From contig JAVKFU010000018.1 of assembly GCA_040223695.1 (NCBI GenBank), positions 248,001-312,000 of the forward strand: 64,000 bases of DNA, given 5' to 3'. Position 1 is the stretch's first letter; each line of letters opens with the position of its first letter. Positions 9,067 through 17,115 of this stretch are shown here, piece after piece. Under the pieces are notes generated by a model. That model did not search any database, was not told the DNA's origin, and was given only the letters and a program-made list of their open reading frames with translations. Origin of the DNA: Deltaproteobacteria bacterium. Its GTDB lineage: Bacteria > Desulfobacterota_D > UBA1144 > Nemesobacterales > UBA2774. Position numbers and translations under genes: made by a program.

Positions 9067-9096
9067 TTGACATTCAGCGTTATTTCATGCGACAAT
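9067..9096 (+). promoter_or_regulatory. Probable sigma-70 promoter of the first NDH-2 gene
   Basis: A perfect TTGACA (9067-9072) is followed after 18 bases by GACAAT (9091-9096), which matches four of six -10 positions. It lies 76 bases upstream of the start codon at 9173. Confidence 0.45.
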
Positions 9097-9172
9097 GGAT
9101 ACTGTTTGTCCGGGAGGCAGGTGTTACTGACTGCAAGTCCCTTATATCACAGTTGGAGGAGGGCTTAAACGG

Positions 9173-10492
9173 ATGTCCGGTACCGATTCTAAGCGTATTG
9201 TTATACTCGGCGGTGGCTTTGCGGGCCTGGAAGCCGCGCAGACCCTCGAAAAAATTTTTAAGGAAAGCGACGATGTGGATATAACGCTCGTAAGCAAGGA
9301 TAATTACCTTATCTTTACCTCTATGCTCGCTGAGGTGGTATCGAGCAGTATCGAGGCCAAACACGTCGTTATCCCGCTCAGGGAATGCTTGAATAAGACC
9401 AACTTCAAGGAGCTGGTCGTCGAGGATATTGATCTCGCTTCAAAGACGGTTTCCTGCTACCATCTGGATACTTGTGAAAGTTTCACTCTCGATTACGACT
9501 ACCTCGTTCTGGCAATGGGGTCCGTTACCGGTTACCACGGGGTCGAGGGGGCGGAAGATAATTCTTTTCCTCTGAAAAATCTCGCCGATGCCATGGTGCT
9601 CAGGAGCCATGTTATAGATATGTTCGAAATGGCCGAGCTGGAACAGGACCATGACGTAAGAAAAAAGCTCCTGACCTTCGCCGTAATCGGAGGCGGGTAC
9701 ACGGGTATAGAGGTGGCCGCTGAACTAAACGATTATCTGGATTCGAGCCGCAGGTTTTTTAAGCATGTGAAACCCGGTGAGGTTAAAGTGGTTGTGATAG
9801 ATCCCGGAGACAGAATAATGCACGAAATGAGCGAGGGCCTCGCCGATTACGGCCTGAAACTACTTAAGAAAAGGGACATGGAGTTCCGCTTGAAGACAAG
9901 GATCGGCAGAGTCACACCTGACCTGGTGGAGACAGCTGAGGGGGAACAGATAGAGACTCACACTGCAATCTGGGCTGCGGGCACGTCCCCTCAGCCGGTC
10001 GTTGCGAAGCTCCCGTGCGCGGACAAAAAGGGCAGGATAGAGGTAAATGAATTTATGGAGGTGCCCGGCTATCCCGGAGTATGGGCTCTGGGTGACTGCG
10101 CCGTTATTCCCGACCCGCACACGGGAAAACCGTATCCGCCGACCGCTCAGCATGCCACAAGGGAGGGGAAAAGGGTCGCCTACAACGTCGCGGCCGCAAT
10201 AAGCGGTAAAGACGGGGACAGAAGACCCTTTATATACAAAACTCAGGGCATGCTCGCCCCGCTCGGACACAGGTCAGCGGTGGCAGAGATAAAGGGGCTC
10301 AAATTTTCCGGATTCTTTGCCTGGTTTTTGTGGCGCTGTATCTATTTAGGGAAGATGCCCGGCTGGGACAGAAAAATACGCGTAGCGATAGACTGGTTCC
10401 TGGATATATTTCTACCGAAAGACCTTGTGCAGCTTAAATTTCTGATGAGACCCCGCCGCTCAGGGGCGACGACCGGCGCCGACAAGAAGTGA
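9173..10492 (+). CDS. ndh: Type II NADH:quinone oxidoreductase (NDH-2), copy 1
   Basis: This 439-residue flavoprotein oxidises NADH and reduces membrane quinone without pumping protons. It has two Rossmann loops, LGGGFAGLEAA near the N-terminus for FAD and VIGGGYTGIEVAAEL near residue 168 for NADH. A GVWALGDCAVIP motif contacts FAD. The C-terminal 70 residues are rich in aromatic and basic residues, as expected for the membrane-binding helix. GGAGGAGGG precedes the start. Its stop codon directly abuts the stop of the convergent cytochrome b gene, with no base between. A second NDH-2 lies at 50946-52268. Confidence 0.92.
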   Translation: MSGTDSKRIVILGGGFAGLEAAQTLEKIFKESDDVDITLVSKDNYLIFTSMLAEVVSSSIEAKHVVIPLRECLNKTNFKELVVEDIDLASKTVSCYHLDTCESFTLDYDYLVLAMGSVTGYHGVEGAEDNSFPLKNLADAMVLRSHVIDMFEMAELEQDHDVRKKLLTFAVIGGGYTGIEVAAELNDYLDSSRRFFKHVKPGEVKVVVIDPGDRIMHEMSEGLADYGLKLLKKRDMEFRLKTRIGRVTPDLVETAEGEQIETHTAIWAAGTSPQPVVAKLPCADKKGRIEVNEFMEVPGYPGVWALGDCAVIPDPHTGKPYPPTAQHATREGKRVAYNVAAAISGKDGDRRPFIYKTQGMLAPLGHRSAVAEIKGLKFSGFFAWFLWRCIYLGKMPGWDRKIRVAIDWFLDIFLPKDLVQLKFLMRPRRSGATTGADKK

Positions 10493-11911
10493 TTACCGAC
10501 CGGTGTTTTCGTTCCCCTTCTTTCTAGTCTTGAGAAAAATTACCAGATCGTTTAATTCCTGATTGCTGAGCGTACCTCCGAATCCGGGCATGTTAAGCCC
10601 TCCGTTCATGATTCGCCAGGTGAGCTCATTGGTCGAGAGTCTGTCACCTATATAGCTGAGATTGGGTCCTCTTTCTCCTCCGTGGCCGTCTATCGTATGG
10701 CAATAGAGGCATCCCTTTTCATTAAAATTCATACCGCCTCTGTAGATGGCGCCCGAGTCGGCGCCGATTATTTCCACGGTGAGCGGTTTAGCGTGGAAAT
10801 GAGGCGACCATGGAGAACTTATCCCTATCGCCCAGAGACCCGATATTGACGCTATCGTGAGTGCTACTATGGCGACGGCCCAGGGACGGCGGAGAGGACT
10901 CCTCTCCCCCCTGTTCGATATAAACGGCAGCATAAACAGGAGAAGCCCGACTACAAGCGGCCCGAACACCATGAGGTATGTCTCCATGGAGGGCGGCATA
11001 AGCGCTAGGAAGGCGAAGTAGAATATAAAATACCAGTCCGGCACGGGGAGCGCGTCGATGTTGGACGGGTTGGGAGGCGGACCCAGATTGGGCGGCCCTA
11101 TGATGATTGCGATTAGCAGTATAGTGGTTATGACGATAAAGCCGAATACCATGTCGCGCCATGCGGCGTCGGGCCAGAACGCGACGCCGTCCCTCTTGAC
11201 CATGGACTCGTATTTTTCCCTGTACGTTGCGGGGTCTACCGGCTCTCCGGCTTTTGGGAACTCGGAAATGCCGTTTTTGATTACCAGATAGAGGTGAAAC
11301 CCGATGAAAATAAAGAGTAGGGCGGGGATGATGAAAACATGGTAGGCGAACATGCGGCTTAGCGTTGTGCCCCCTACCGTTTCTCCCCCGATTATAAAAT
11401 CCGCGACCCAGGCGCCGATGAACGGGATACGCCCCGCCTGCTCCGAGGCTACAATGGTCGACCACACGGCGGTCTGATCCCACCTCACGACCTGTCCCGT
11501 AAAGCCCATGACTACTGTAAGCGCCAGCAAAACCACTCCCGTGATCCAGTGCATCTCGCGGGGGAATTTATAAGCGGCGGTCATGTAAACGCGTATCATA
11601 TGGATTCCGACCAGGAGTATCATCGCCGAGGCCCCCCAGTTGTGCATTCCCCTCACTATTCTGCCGAAAGTGGTCTGGTTGGTGATAAATTCGAGGCTTT
11701 GATACGCTTCGCCCGCGGAAGGGACGTACATGAACGCGAGCGTCACGCCTGTCGCTACCTGAAGCAAAAAGGCGAACAGTGTCGCGCTGCCGAATACATA
11801 GAACCATGACGCGGAGTTCCGGGGCACGGCGTGCTGCGCTATGGGCCCGAGCGCCCCCGCAATCCCCGTCCGGTCGTCAAACCAGTACCATGCGCTTCTT
11901 AAAAATCGCAT
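10493..11911 (-). CDS. Cytochrome b with fused C-terminal cytochrome c domain (bc/b6f-type complex)
   Basis: This 472-residue protein is the quinol-oxidising cytochrome b of a Rieske/cytochrome b complex. The haem ligand pairs are visible: HNWGAS to GIH spaced H-x13-H, and FAYH to GFH spaced H-x14-H. The second spacing is the one known from cytochrome b6. The Qo-site motif reads PDWY. After the membrane part, a cytochrome c domain begins near residue 385 with CLYCH (401-405) and a distal methionine in NMPGFGG. The fusion replaces a separate cytochrome c1. It is the last gene of the oxidase operon, 49 bases after the Rieske gene, with GGAG upstream of its start. PDWY is often found in menaquinone users, which is suggestive only. 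Confidence 0.92.
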   Translation of the reverse strand: MRFLRSAWYWFDDRTGIAGALGPIAQHAVPRNSASWFYVFGSATLFAFLLQVATGVTLAFMYVPSAGEAYQSLEFITNQTTFGRIVRGMHNWGASAMILLVGIHMIRVYMTAAYKFPREMHWITGVVLLALTVVMGFTGQVVRWDQTAVWSTIVASEQAGRIPFIGAWVADFIIGGETVGGTTLSRMFAYHVFIIPALLFIFIGFHLYLVIKNGISEFPKAGEPVDPATYREKYESMVKRDGVAFWPDAAWRDMVFGFIVITTILLIAIIIGPPNLGPPPNPSNIDALPVPDWYFIFYFAFLALMPPSMETYLMVFGPLVVGLLLFMLPFISNRGERSPLRRPWAVAIVALTIASISGLWAIGISSPWSPHFHAKPLTVEIIGADSGAIYRGGMNFNEKGCLYCHTIDGHGGERGPNLSYIGDRLSTNELTWRIMNGGLNMPGFGGTLSNQELNDLVIFLKTRKKGNENTGR

Positions 11912-11960
11912 TTAATATGCTCCGTCTTCATATTAGTCCCGTTCGTTTCATCCTGCTCTC

Positions 11961-12470
11961 TTATACAGTTGTTATGGGGATAGGGCTCGTTTTTATTTCG
12001 ACCTGCCCGTTTTTTACCCTGACGGGGTATTTGTATAATCCTCTGGGCGGCGGCCCGGCCGCCACCGAACCGTCCGAGTAATATACTCCGCCGTGACACG
12101 GGCACATGAACAGCTTGGCGCCGGCAACCCACCTCACGGGGCAGCCCAGGTGGGCGCAATTTACCGAAAAGGCCATGAACTCTTCCTCCTGAGTACGGCG
12201 CAGCCACGCGGCTGTCTCCGCCGTAACGCCCGACCATGGAAGTGGCGAGGCGTCAACGAAGGTCACTTTTACGGTGTCCCCTATCGTAAAATTTTTCACA
12301 GCACCAACCGGTCTCCAGTCCGGTTTCGGCTTTTTGACAATGGGAGCGAGTATGGAGCCTATTATGGGAATTCCAATCATAACAGCGGCTATACTCCCCA
12401 AAGTTATGCTCAAATGCGTGAAAAACTGTCTTCTGCTGCATTCGTCACTCGTTTTGGTCTTTTCGTTCAT
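11961..12470 (-). CDS. Rieske [2Fe-2S] protein of the bc/b6f-type complex
   Basis: The 169-residue protein carries an N-terminal SRRQFF motif and a single membrane helix (about 21-44), consistent with Tat export and an uncleaved anchor. The cluster motifs are CAHLGC (C105, H107, C110) and CPCHGG (C123, C125, H126). They supply two cysteine and two histidine ligands and the stabilising disulfide. It would take one electron from quinol at the Qo site and hand it to the cytochrome c domain of the next gene. The start lies inside the 3' end of the preceding small gene with a 26-base overlap, and AGGAG precedes it, so the two are probably translated together. Confidence 0.95.
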   Translation of the reverse strand: MNEKTKTSDECSRRQFFTHLSITLGSIAAVMIGIPIIGSILAPIVKKPKPDWRPVGAVKNFTIGDTVKVTFVDASPLPWSGVTAETAAWLRRTQEEEFMAFSVNCAHLGCPVRWVAGAKLFMCPCHGGVYYSDGSVAAGPPPRGLYKYPVRVKNGQVEIKTSPIPITTV

Positions 12471-12765
12471 TTCTTAGGTCTCCTATCCATCCTGCAAGCG
12501 CAACTAAAAATAATACAAGTCCTATGAAAAACAGTATGATTATCGTGCTTACCACCTCATTGAAGCCCACGGCGAGCCCCCAGAGCATGAAGGTGATGCC
12601 GAGAGCCATTATCGCCGACCAGTACCCCGGTCCCGGAAGCCTTTCGGGAAGCGGCCTGTGCCATCCCGGAGGAATGCCCTCCTTTACCGCGCGGGCTTCC
12701 ATAGCCTGAAAGTCACTCTCAGGCGTCACGCTTTTCGGAGCCTGAAACTCCTTGCCGGTGCTCAA
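12445..12765 (-). CDS. Unknown two-helix membrane protein in the respiratory operon
   Basis: I do not recognise this 106-residue protein. Residues 1-45 are soluble and rich in proline and charge. Two hydrophobic segments follow at about 48-67 and 72-92, then a charged tail. It starts with TTG behind GGTGGAG and overlaps the Rieske gene by 26 bases, which argues for tight co-expression. Size and topology resemble small oxidase subunit IV proteins or CtaF-like subunits that help tie bc complexes to oxidases, but I see no motif that proves this. Its place between ctaG and the Rieske gene makes a structural or assembly role in the oxidase or bc complex likely. Confidence 0.75.
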   Translation of the reverse strand: MSTGKEFQAPKSVTPESDFQAMEARAVKEGIPPGWHRPLPERLPGPGYWSAIMALGITFMLWGLAVGFNEVVSTIIILFFIGLVLFLVALAGWIGDLRNERKDQNE

Positions 12766-12820
12766 TTCTCCACCCCCTTATCATAAAGTCTGCTGCCTGC
12801 CTTATTTCTCATAACCAAAT

Positions 12821-13678
12821 TCACCGTTCAGCCGGCTGTAAGTTTTGTCCGCTTTCACGTGATCCCGAACGCGCTCCCGCGGATGTAAGCCCTCCGGAGT
12901 CGGCGGAGCCGTACCACTCCGCTATCGTTATCATACTGGCGGTAAGGTAAATCAGGCATCCCGGAACCCACATCGTGAGTCCTCCAATCTGTTGATCGAC
13001 ACCGGGCGTGAGACATAAATCGTTTCTTAGGTAGGGAAGTATTCCGGCTGAGTCCACAGGGCTGAGATATGCCGCGTATAGCCCCGCTCCCGCAAAAGTG
13101 ATTAATATTCCGAGCACGGTGCAGCCCAGACACGCCGAGGCAAGGTAGAGCGTGGACCTGAGCGGCTCAAGCCTTCTTTCCTTTACGGGCGCGAACACAG
13201 GCCACCAGAATATAGCGCCTATAAATACGAAGCTTATCTGCTGAGCTATATATAACGTTTCGTTCCGGAGAACGGCGTCATGCAGCGACGGCATGTGCCA
13301 CACCCACATGGAGCCCACCCCGAGGGACCACGCGATTACCGGATTCCCGAGAATACCCATTATGGATCCGAGGGGCTTTACGGCAAGGGCCTTTCTTGCG
13401 GCCGATTCGGGAAGGCCCAAAAGCAGTAAAAGCGGTACTATAAGCAGCAGCAGTATGTGCTGAATCATATGGGCGCTGAACAGATAGTTGCGGCCGAGGT
13501 AGTCGAGAGGGGACACCACCGCAATCACCATTAAGGCGGTTCCAGCCGTCAAAAGAGCCGTCTTTCGCGTGAAACGGAATCCGGAGGCCGCCCCGTATGT
13601 TATCAATAAAAGAAAAGCCGTTATTAAAACCCAGGGCTCAAAAGTCCATGTAGATGTAAGAAACTCTAAAATGTTCAT
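12821..13678 (-). CDS. ctaG: CtaG-type cytochrome c oxidase assembly protein
   Basis: The 285-residue protein has about seven membrane helices and the HMIQHILLLLIVPLLLLLG block characteristic of the caa3-type CtaG family. That family is distinct from the Cox11-like proteins also called CtaG. It also has the usual MWVWHMPSLHDAVL block. It assists assembly of the caa3 oxidase, probably at the copper step. The gene follows subunit III after 33 bases with GAGGGG upstream. The C-terminal 25 residues are hydrophilic and low in complexity. Confidence 0.9.
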   Translation of the reverse strand: MNILEFLTSTWTFEPWVLITAFLLLITYGAASGFRFTRKTALLTAGTALMVIAVVSPLDYLGRNYLFSAHMIQHILLLLIVPLLLLLGLPESAARKALAVKPLGSIMGILGNPVIAWSLGVGSMWVWHMPSLHDAVLRNETLYIAQQISFVFIGAIFWWPVFAPVKERRLEPLRSTLYLASACLGCTVLGILITFAGAGLYAAYLSPVDSAGILPYLRNDLCLTPGVDQQIGGLTMWVPGCLIYLTASMITIAEWYGSADSGGLTSAGARSGSRESGQNLQPAER

Positions 13679-13711
13679 AATGCACCCCTCTTTTTATTTC
13701 CCGTCACGCTC

Positions 13712-14263
13712 TTACAAAAACGCCCACAGGTATATGACCGAAAACACCACTATCCAGACCCCGTCGACAAAATGCCAGTAGAGCGATACGCACTCCACCG
13801 CGTCTGATCTGGGCCCCTTGAAATCCCCGAACATCGCGAGGCCGAGCAATAGCGTAAGCATGAGCAGTCCCACACAGACGTGAAAACCGTGAAAGCCTGT
13901 CAGAGTGAAAAAGGTCGTGCCGAATACATTGCGGCTTATAGTGATGTTTTTATCTATCAGGCCCGCCCATTCGAGTCCCTGCCCGAATATGAACGTCGCT
14001 CCCAGGAGGATAGTTGCCAGTATCCAGAACTTCATCATCCTGTGGTTTTTATTTCTCAGGTTTTTGCCAGCAAGCCATACGGTGAAGCTGCTGGCCAGAA
14101 GGAACAGGCTGAATATTCCCGTCACATAGGGGTTCAGACTCGACTTCGCGGTGGGGCCGTCCGTGACGGAGCCGTGAAAATTCACATACGCAAGTATCAG
14201 CATTATAAAGAAGATCGATTCCGAAGCGATGAAAAATTTAACCAGCATTAGATTGTTGGCCAT
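13712..14263 (-). CDS. Cytochrome c oxidase subunit III, short form
   Basis: The 183-residue protein has five predicted membrane helices, the short form common in caa3 oxidases, where the classical subunit has seven. Recognisable blocks are KFFIASESIFFIMLI at the N-terminus, TGFHGFHVCVGLLML in the middle, and SLYWHFVDGVWIVVF at the end. It stabilises the subunit I-II core. The start has AGGAG eight bases upstream, and the gene lies 11 bases after subunit I. Confidence 0.93.
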   Translation of the reverse strand: MANNLMLVKFFIASESIFFIMLILAYVNFHGSVTDGPTAKSSLNPYVTGIFSLFLLASSFTVWLAGKNLRNKNHRMMKFWILATILLGATFIFGQGLEWAGLIDKNITISRNVFGTTFFTLTGFHGFHVCVGLLMLTLLLGLAMFGDFKGPRSDAVECVSLYWHFVDGVWIVVFSVIYLWAFL

Positions 14264-14274
14264 TAAGAATTCTC

Positions 14275-15945
14275 CTAAACGACTTTTGCGTCAGGCTCGT
14301 CGGGCATATCCGGGTGAGCCAGGTCCCATAGCGGCCGCCTTCCCCTGACCGGCGGCACAAGGTCGAAATTGTGGACGGCCGGCGGCGATGTAGTAGCCCA
14401 CTCCAGCGTCCATGCGTTCCAGGGGTTGCCGCCCGCTTTTTCTCCTCTCTTCAGGCTCTGAAGTATGTTCCATACGAAAACCAGAACCGACACGGCGAGC
14501 ACTATTGCCCCGATTGTGGATATCAGGTTCATTGAGCCCCAATATGGGAAATCGTGGTAAGTGTATGTACGGCGCGGCATGCCCATCATGCCCAGGAAAT
14601 GCTGAATGAAAAATGTCAAATTGAATCCGATAACCGTAAGCCAGAAATGCCACTTGCCCAGGGTCTCAGACATCATGCGTCCCGTAAATTTCGGGAACCA
14701 GTAGTAGACGCCCGCGAAGATTGCGAAGAGCGAGCCTCCGAATAGGGCATAGTGGAAATGCGCCACAATGAAGTAGCTGTCCGTGACGACCCAGTCTATA
14801 GGCACCGAAGCTATGGCGACTCCTGTCAGGCCGCCGATTACGAATTCTATAATGAACGCCGTTGCGAATAGCATGGGGGTTGCGAAAATTATCTTTCCCC
14901 CCCACATGGTGGCGACCCAGTTGAGGACTTTAACGCCGGTCGGAATGGCAATAAGCATGCTCGCGAAAGAAAAATACAAATTGGTTACGTCTCCCAGCCC
15001 TACCGCGAACATATGGTGCACCCATACCCCAAGGCTCAGCAGGCCGATCGCGACGGTGGAGCCCGCGACGAATTCGTATCCGTAGATGGGTTTACGGGAG
15101 AAGACCGGTATAACTTCCGAAATGATGCCGAATGCCGGCAGTATCAGGATATATACCTCGGGGTGCCCGAAACCCCAGAAGAAATGCTGCCAGAGAATCG
15201 CGGAGCCTCCGTGAGCCGGGGTAAAAAACGTAGCCCCGAGGAGGCGGTCAAGCAGCATCATGGCGAATGCCGAGGTGATAATCGGGATTACGAAAATGAG
15301 TAGGAAAGAGGTGACGAGAATCATCCATACAAAGAGAGGAAGCCTCCGCATTGTCATCCCGGGCGTTCTCATCGTTAAGATAGTAACCACGTTGTTTAGC
15401 CCTGAAGCGACCGAGCCGATACCTGTCGCCAGCAGACCCAAAGCCCAGTACGTGGGGCCTTTATTGAGCGAGAAGGGCTTTTCGCTTAGCGGCGAGTAGG
15501 CAAACCATCCTACATCCGGGGCTCCGCTCTGTGTGAGAAAGCTGTAGTATATGAGTATTCCGCCGAAAACGAATAACCAGAAGCTGAGGGCGTTTAAGCG
15601 CGGGAAAGCCATATCCCGCGCCCCTATCATTAGAGGCACAAGGTAGACCCCCACTCCTATCAGAAAAGGCATGACGACAAAAAATATCATCGTGGTCCCG
15701 TGCATTGTGAACATCTGATTGTATACTTCGGGCGAAAGGAAGCCGAATTCTGGCTGAGCAAGCTGTATACGTATTAATAGAGCTTCAAGCCCCCCGATCA
15801 GAAAGAAAACCATACAGCAGATGAGGTACATGATACCTATCTGTTTGTGGTCCACGGATGCCACCCAGCTCAGCATCCCTTCGTTTTCCCTAAGCCTTGG
15901 CAGGGGTTCGGTGTTTTCCGGAACTATGGGAATCCTGCTGCTCAT
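14275..15945 (-). CDS. ctaD: Cytochrome c oxidase subunit I (caa3-type, A-family)
   Basis: The 556-residue catalytic subunit has about twelve membrane helices and binds haem a, haem a3 and CuB. WGFGHPEVYILILP contains the His-Glu-Val-Tyr element with the CuB ligand and the crosslinked tyrosine. The glutamate in GHPEVY marks the A1-type D-channel. HFHYALFGG supplies the haem ligands. Its ATG overlaps the stop of subunit II as ATGA, so translation is coupled. GGAGG precedes the start. It reduces oxygen to water with proton pumping. Confidence 0.97.
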   Translation of the reverse strand: MSSRIPIVPENTEPLPRLRENEGMLSWVASVDHKQIGIMYLICCMVFFLIGGLEALLIRIQLAQPEFGFLSPEVYNQMFTMHGTTMIFFVVMPFLIGVGVYLVPLMIGARDMAFPRLNALSFWLFVFGGILIYYSFLTQSGAPDVGWFAYSPLSEKPFSLNKGPTYWALGLLATGIGSVASGLNNVVTILTMRTPGMTMRRLPLFVWMILVTSFLLIFVIPIITSAFAMMLLDRLLGATFFTPAHGGSAILWQHFFWGFGHPEVYILILPAFGIISEVIPVFSRKPIYGYEFVAGSTVAIGLLSLGVWVHHMFAVGLGDVTNLYFSFASMLIAIPTGVKVLNWVATMWGGKIIFATPMLFATAFIIEFVIGGLTGVAIASVPIDWVVTDSYFIVAHFHYALFGGSLFAIFAGVYYWFPKFTGRMMSETLGKWHFWLTVIGFNLTFFIQHFLGMMGMPRRTYTYHDFPYWGSMNLISTIGAIVLAVSVLVFVWNILQSLKRGEKAGGNPWNAWTLEWATTSPPAVHNFDLVPPVRGRRPLWDLAHPDMPDEPDAKVV

Positions 15946-16880
15946 TTTAGAGCCTCCAAGTACGCTACTAACGCCTGCACATCGTTATCCGAAAGCTTCA
16001 TGTTCGGCATTAATGATCCCTGTTTATATTTCTGCGGGTTGGTGAGCCATTTTGCGAGGTTCTCCGGGCTGTTTGTAAGCACCCCGGCCCCTATAGTCTG
16101 GCGCTTGTTCAGATGAGTCAGGTTGGGCCCCACATTGGCTGCGGCGGCTGTGCCCATGATAGTGTGACAATTCATGCACGCCTTTTCCTGGAATAATTTT
16201 GCCCCCTCTCCTGCAAGGCCGGCTCTGGGTGTAGCGGGAATTACCAGCTGCTGTTTTTCCCATTCCTTAAATTCCTCTTCGTTCTCCACAATCACCCTTA
16301 TGCGCATATTTGCGTGCTGTGCTCCGCAAAACTCGGCGCAGGCCCCCAGATAGACCCCCGGTTTGGTCGCTTCAATCCACATATAGTTCGGGTGTCCGGG
16401 GACAGCGTCTATTTTCCTCGCAAGCTCCGGAACCCAGAAGTCGTGTATAACGTCTATGGATTCGAGACGTATGAGCAGATATTTGCCAAGAGGAATATGG
16501 AGTTCGTTGGCGGTCACTACGCCTGACTTGGGATAATAAATCTCCCACCACCACTGATGCCCGGTAATTACGAGATCGGGCTCGTGATCTTTTACCGGGG
16601 GTTGTATGACATTCATTGTGCTGCAGGTCAGAAGAAAGAGCACCGCTACTATAGCCACAGGTATGGCGGTCCATACTATTTCGAGCTTTAAACTTCCGAA
16701 ATCCTGATAGGGTTCCGTGTCATCGCCAGGTTTTTTTCTGTACCGAATAATTATGTAAGCTACCGCAAATGCTATAATACCCAGTATGGCCGCCGAAATG
16801 ACTATGATGTAGACCGTTAAATCGGTCATGGCATCCATTTCGAGAGAACTCGGATTGAAAAGGCCGCCTAATTTTTCCAT
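15942..16880 (-). CDS. ctaC: Cytochrome c oxidase subunit II with fused cytochrome c (caa3 type)
   Basis: The 312-residue protein has two N-terminal membrane helices and a CuA domain with the ligands in CAEFCGAQHANM. A cytochrome c domain from about residue 225 follows, with CMNCH and a distal methionine in SLMPNMKLS. The fused haem makes this a caa3 oxidase, able to take electrons directly from the bc-type complex. It is the first gene of the operon. No clear Shine-Dalgarno precedes the ATG at 16880, but a strong promoter lies 54-83 bases upstream. No lipobox is apparent. Confidence 0.96.
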   Translation of the reverse strand: MEKLGGLFNPSSLEMDAMTDLTVYIIVISAAILGIIAFAVAYIIIRYRKKPGDDTEPYQDFGSLKLEIVWTAIPVAIVAVLFLLTCSTMNVIQPPVKDHEPDLVITGHQWWWEIYYPKSGVVTANELHIPLGKYLLIRLESIDVIHDFWVPELARKIDAVPGHPNYMWIEATKPGVYLGACAEFCGAQHANMRIRVIVENEEEFKEWEKQQLVIPATPRAGLAGEGAKLFQEKACMNCHTIMGTAAAANVGPNLTHLNKRQTIGAGVLTNSPENLAKWLTNPQKYKQGSLMPNMKLSDNDVQALVAYLEALK

Positions 16881-16933
16881 TATGGCAAGTAGTGTGAATA
16901 TCTAGTAAGACAGCAAGTTATAAGCCTTTAGCC

Positions 16934-16963
16934 ATTATAAAGACTTAGTTCCTTCATTGTCAA
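16934..16963 (-). promoter_or_regulatory. Near-consensus sigma-70 promoter of the oxidase operon
   Basis: On the minus strand TTGACA (16958-16963) and TATAAT (16934-16939) both match consensus in full, with an 18-base spacer. Transcription would start near 16927 and leave a leader of about 46 bases before the subunit II gene. This implies strong constitutive expression of the seven-gene operon from 16880 to 10493. Confidence 0.75.
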
Positions 16964-17115
16964 CCCCTCGATAAAATTAAACATCTAACTTGCCGGAATT
17001 TTTACATATATACTGCCGAAATTTGTGGTATTATGTTGCATAGTGAAGCAGGCTCAGCATAATAGAACCTGATATTATTCTTGATACAATCTGAAAACGC
17101 AGTCTTGTCCTCTAA

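Noticed and set aside
10788-11483. Open frame of 231 codons within the cytochrome b gene, same strand
   Set aside because: It lies wholly inside a certain cytochrome b gene in another frame and its arginine-rich, motif-free translation is not protein-like.
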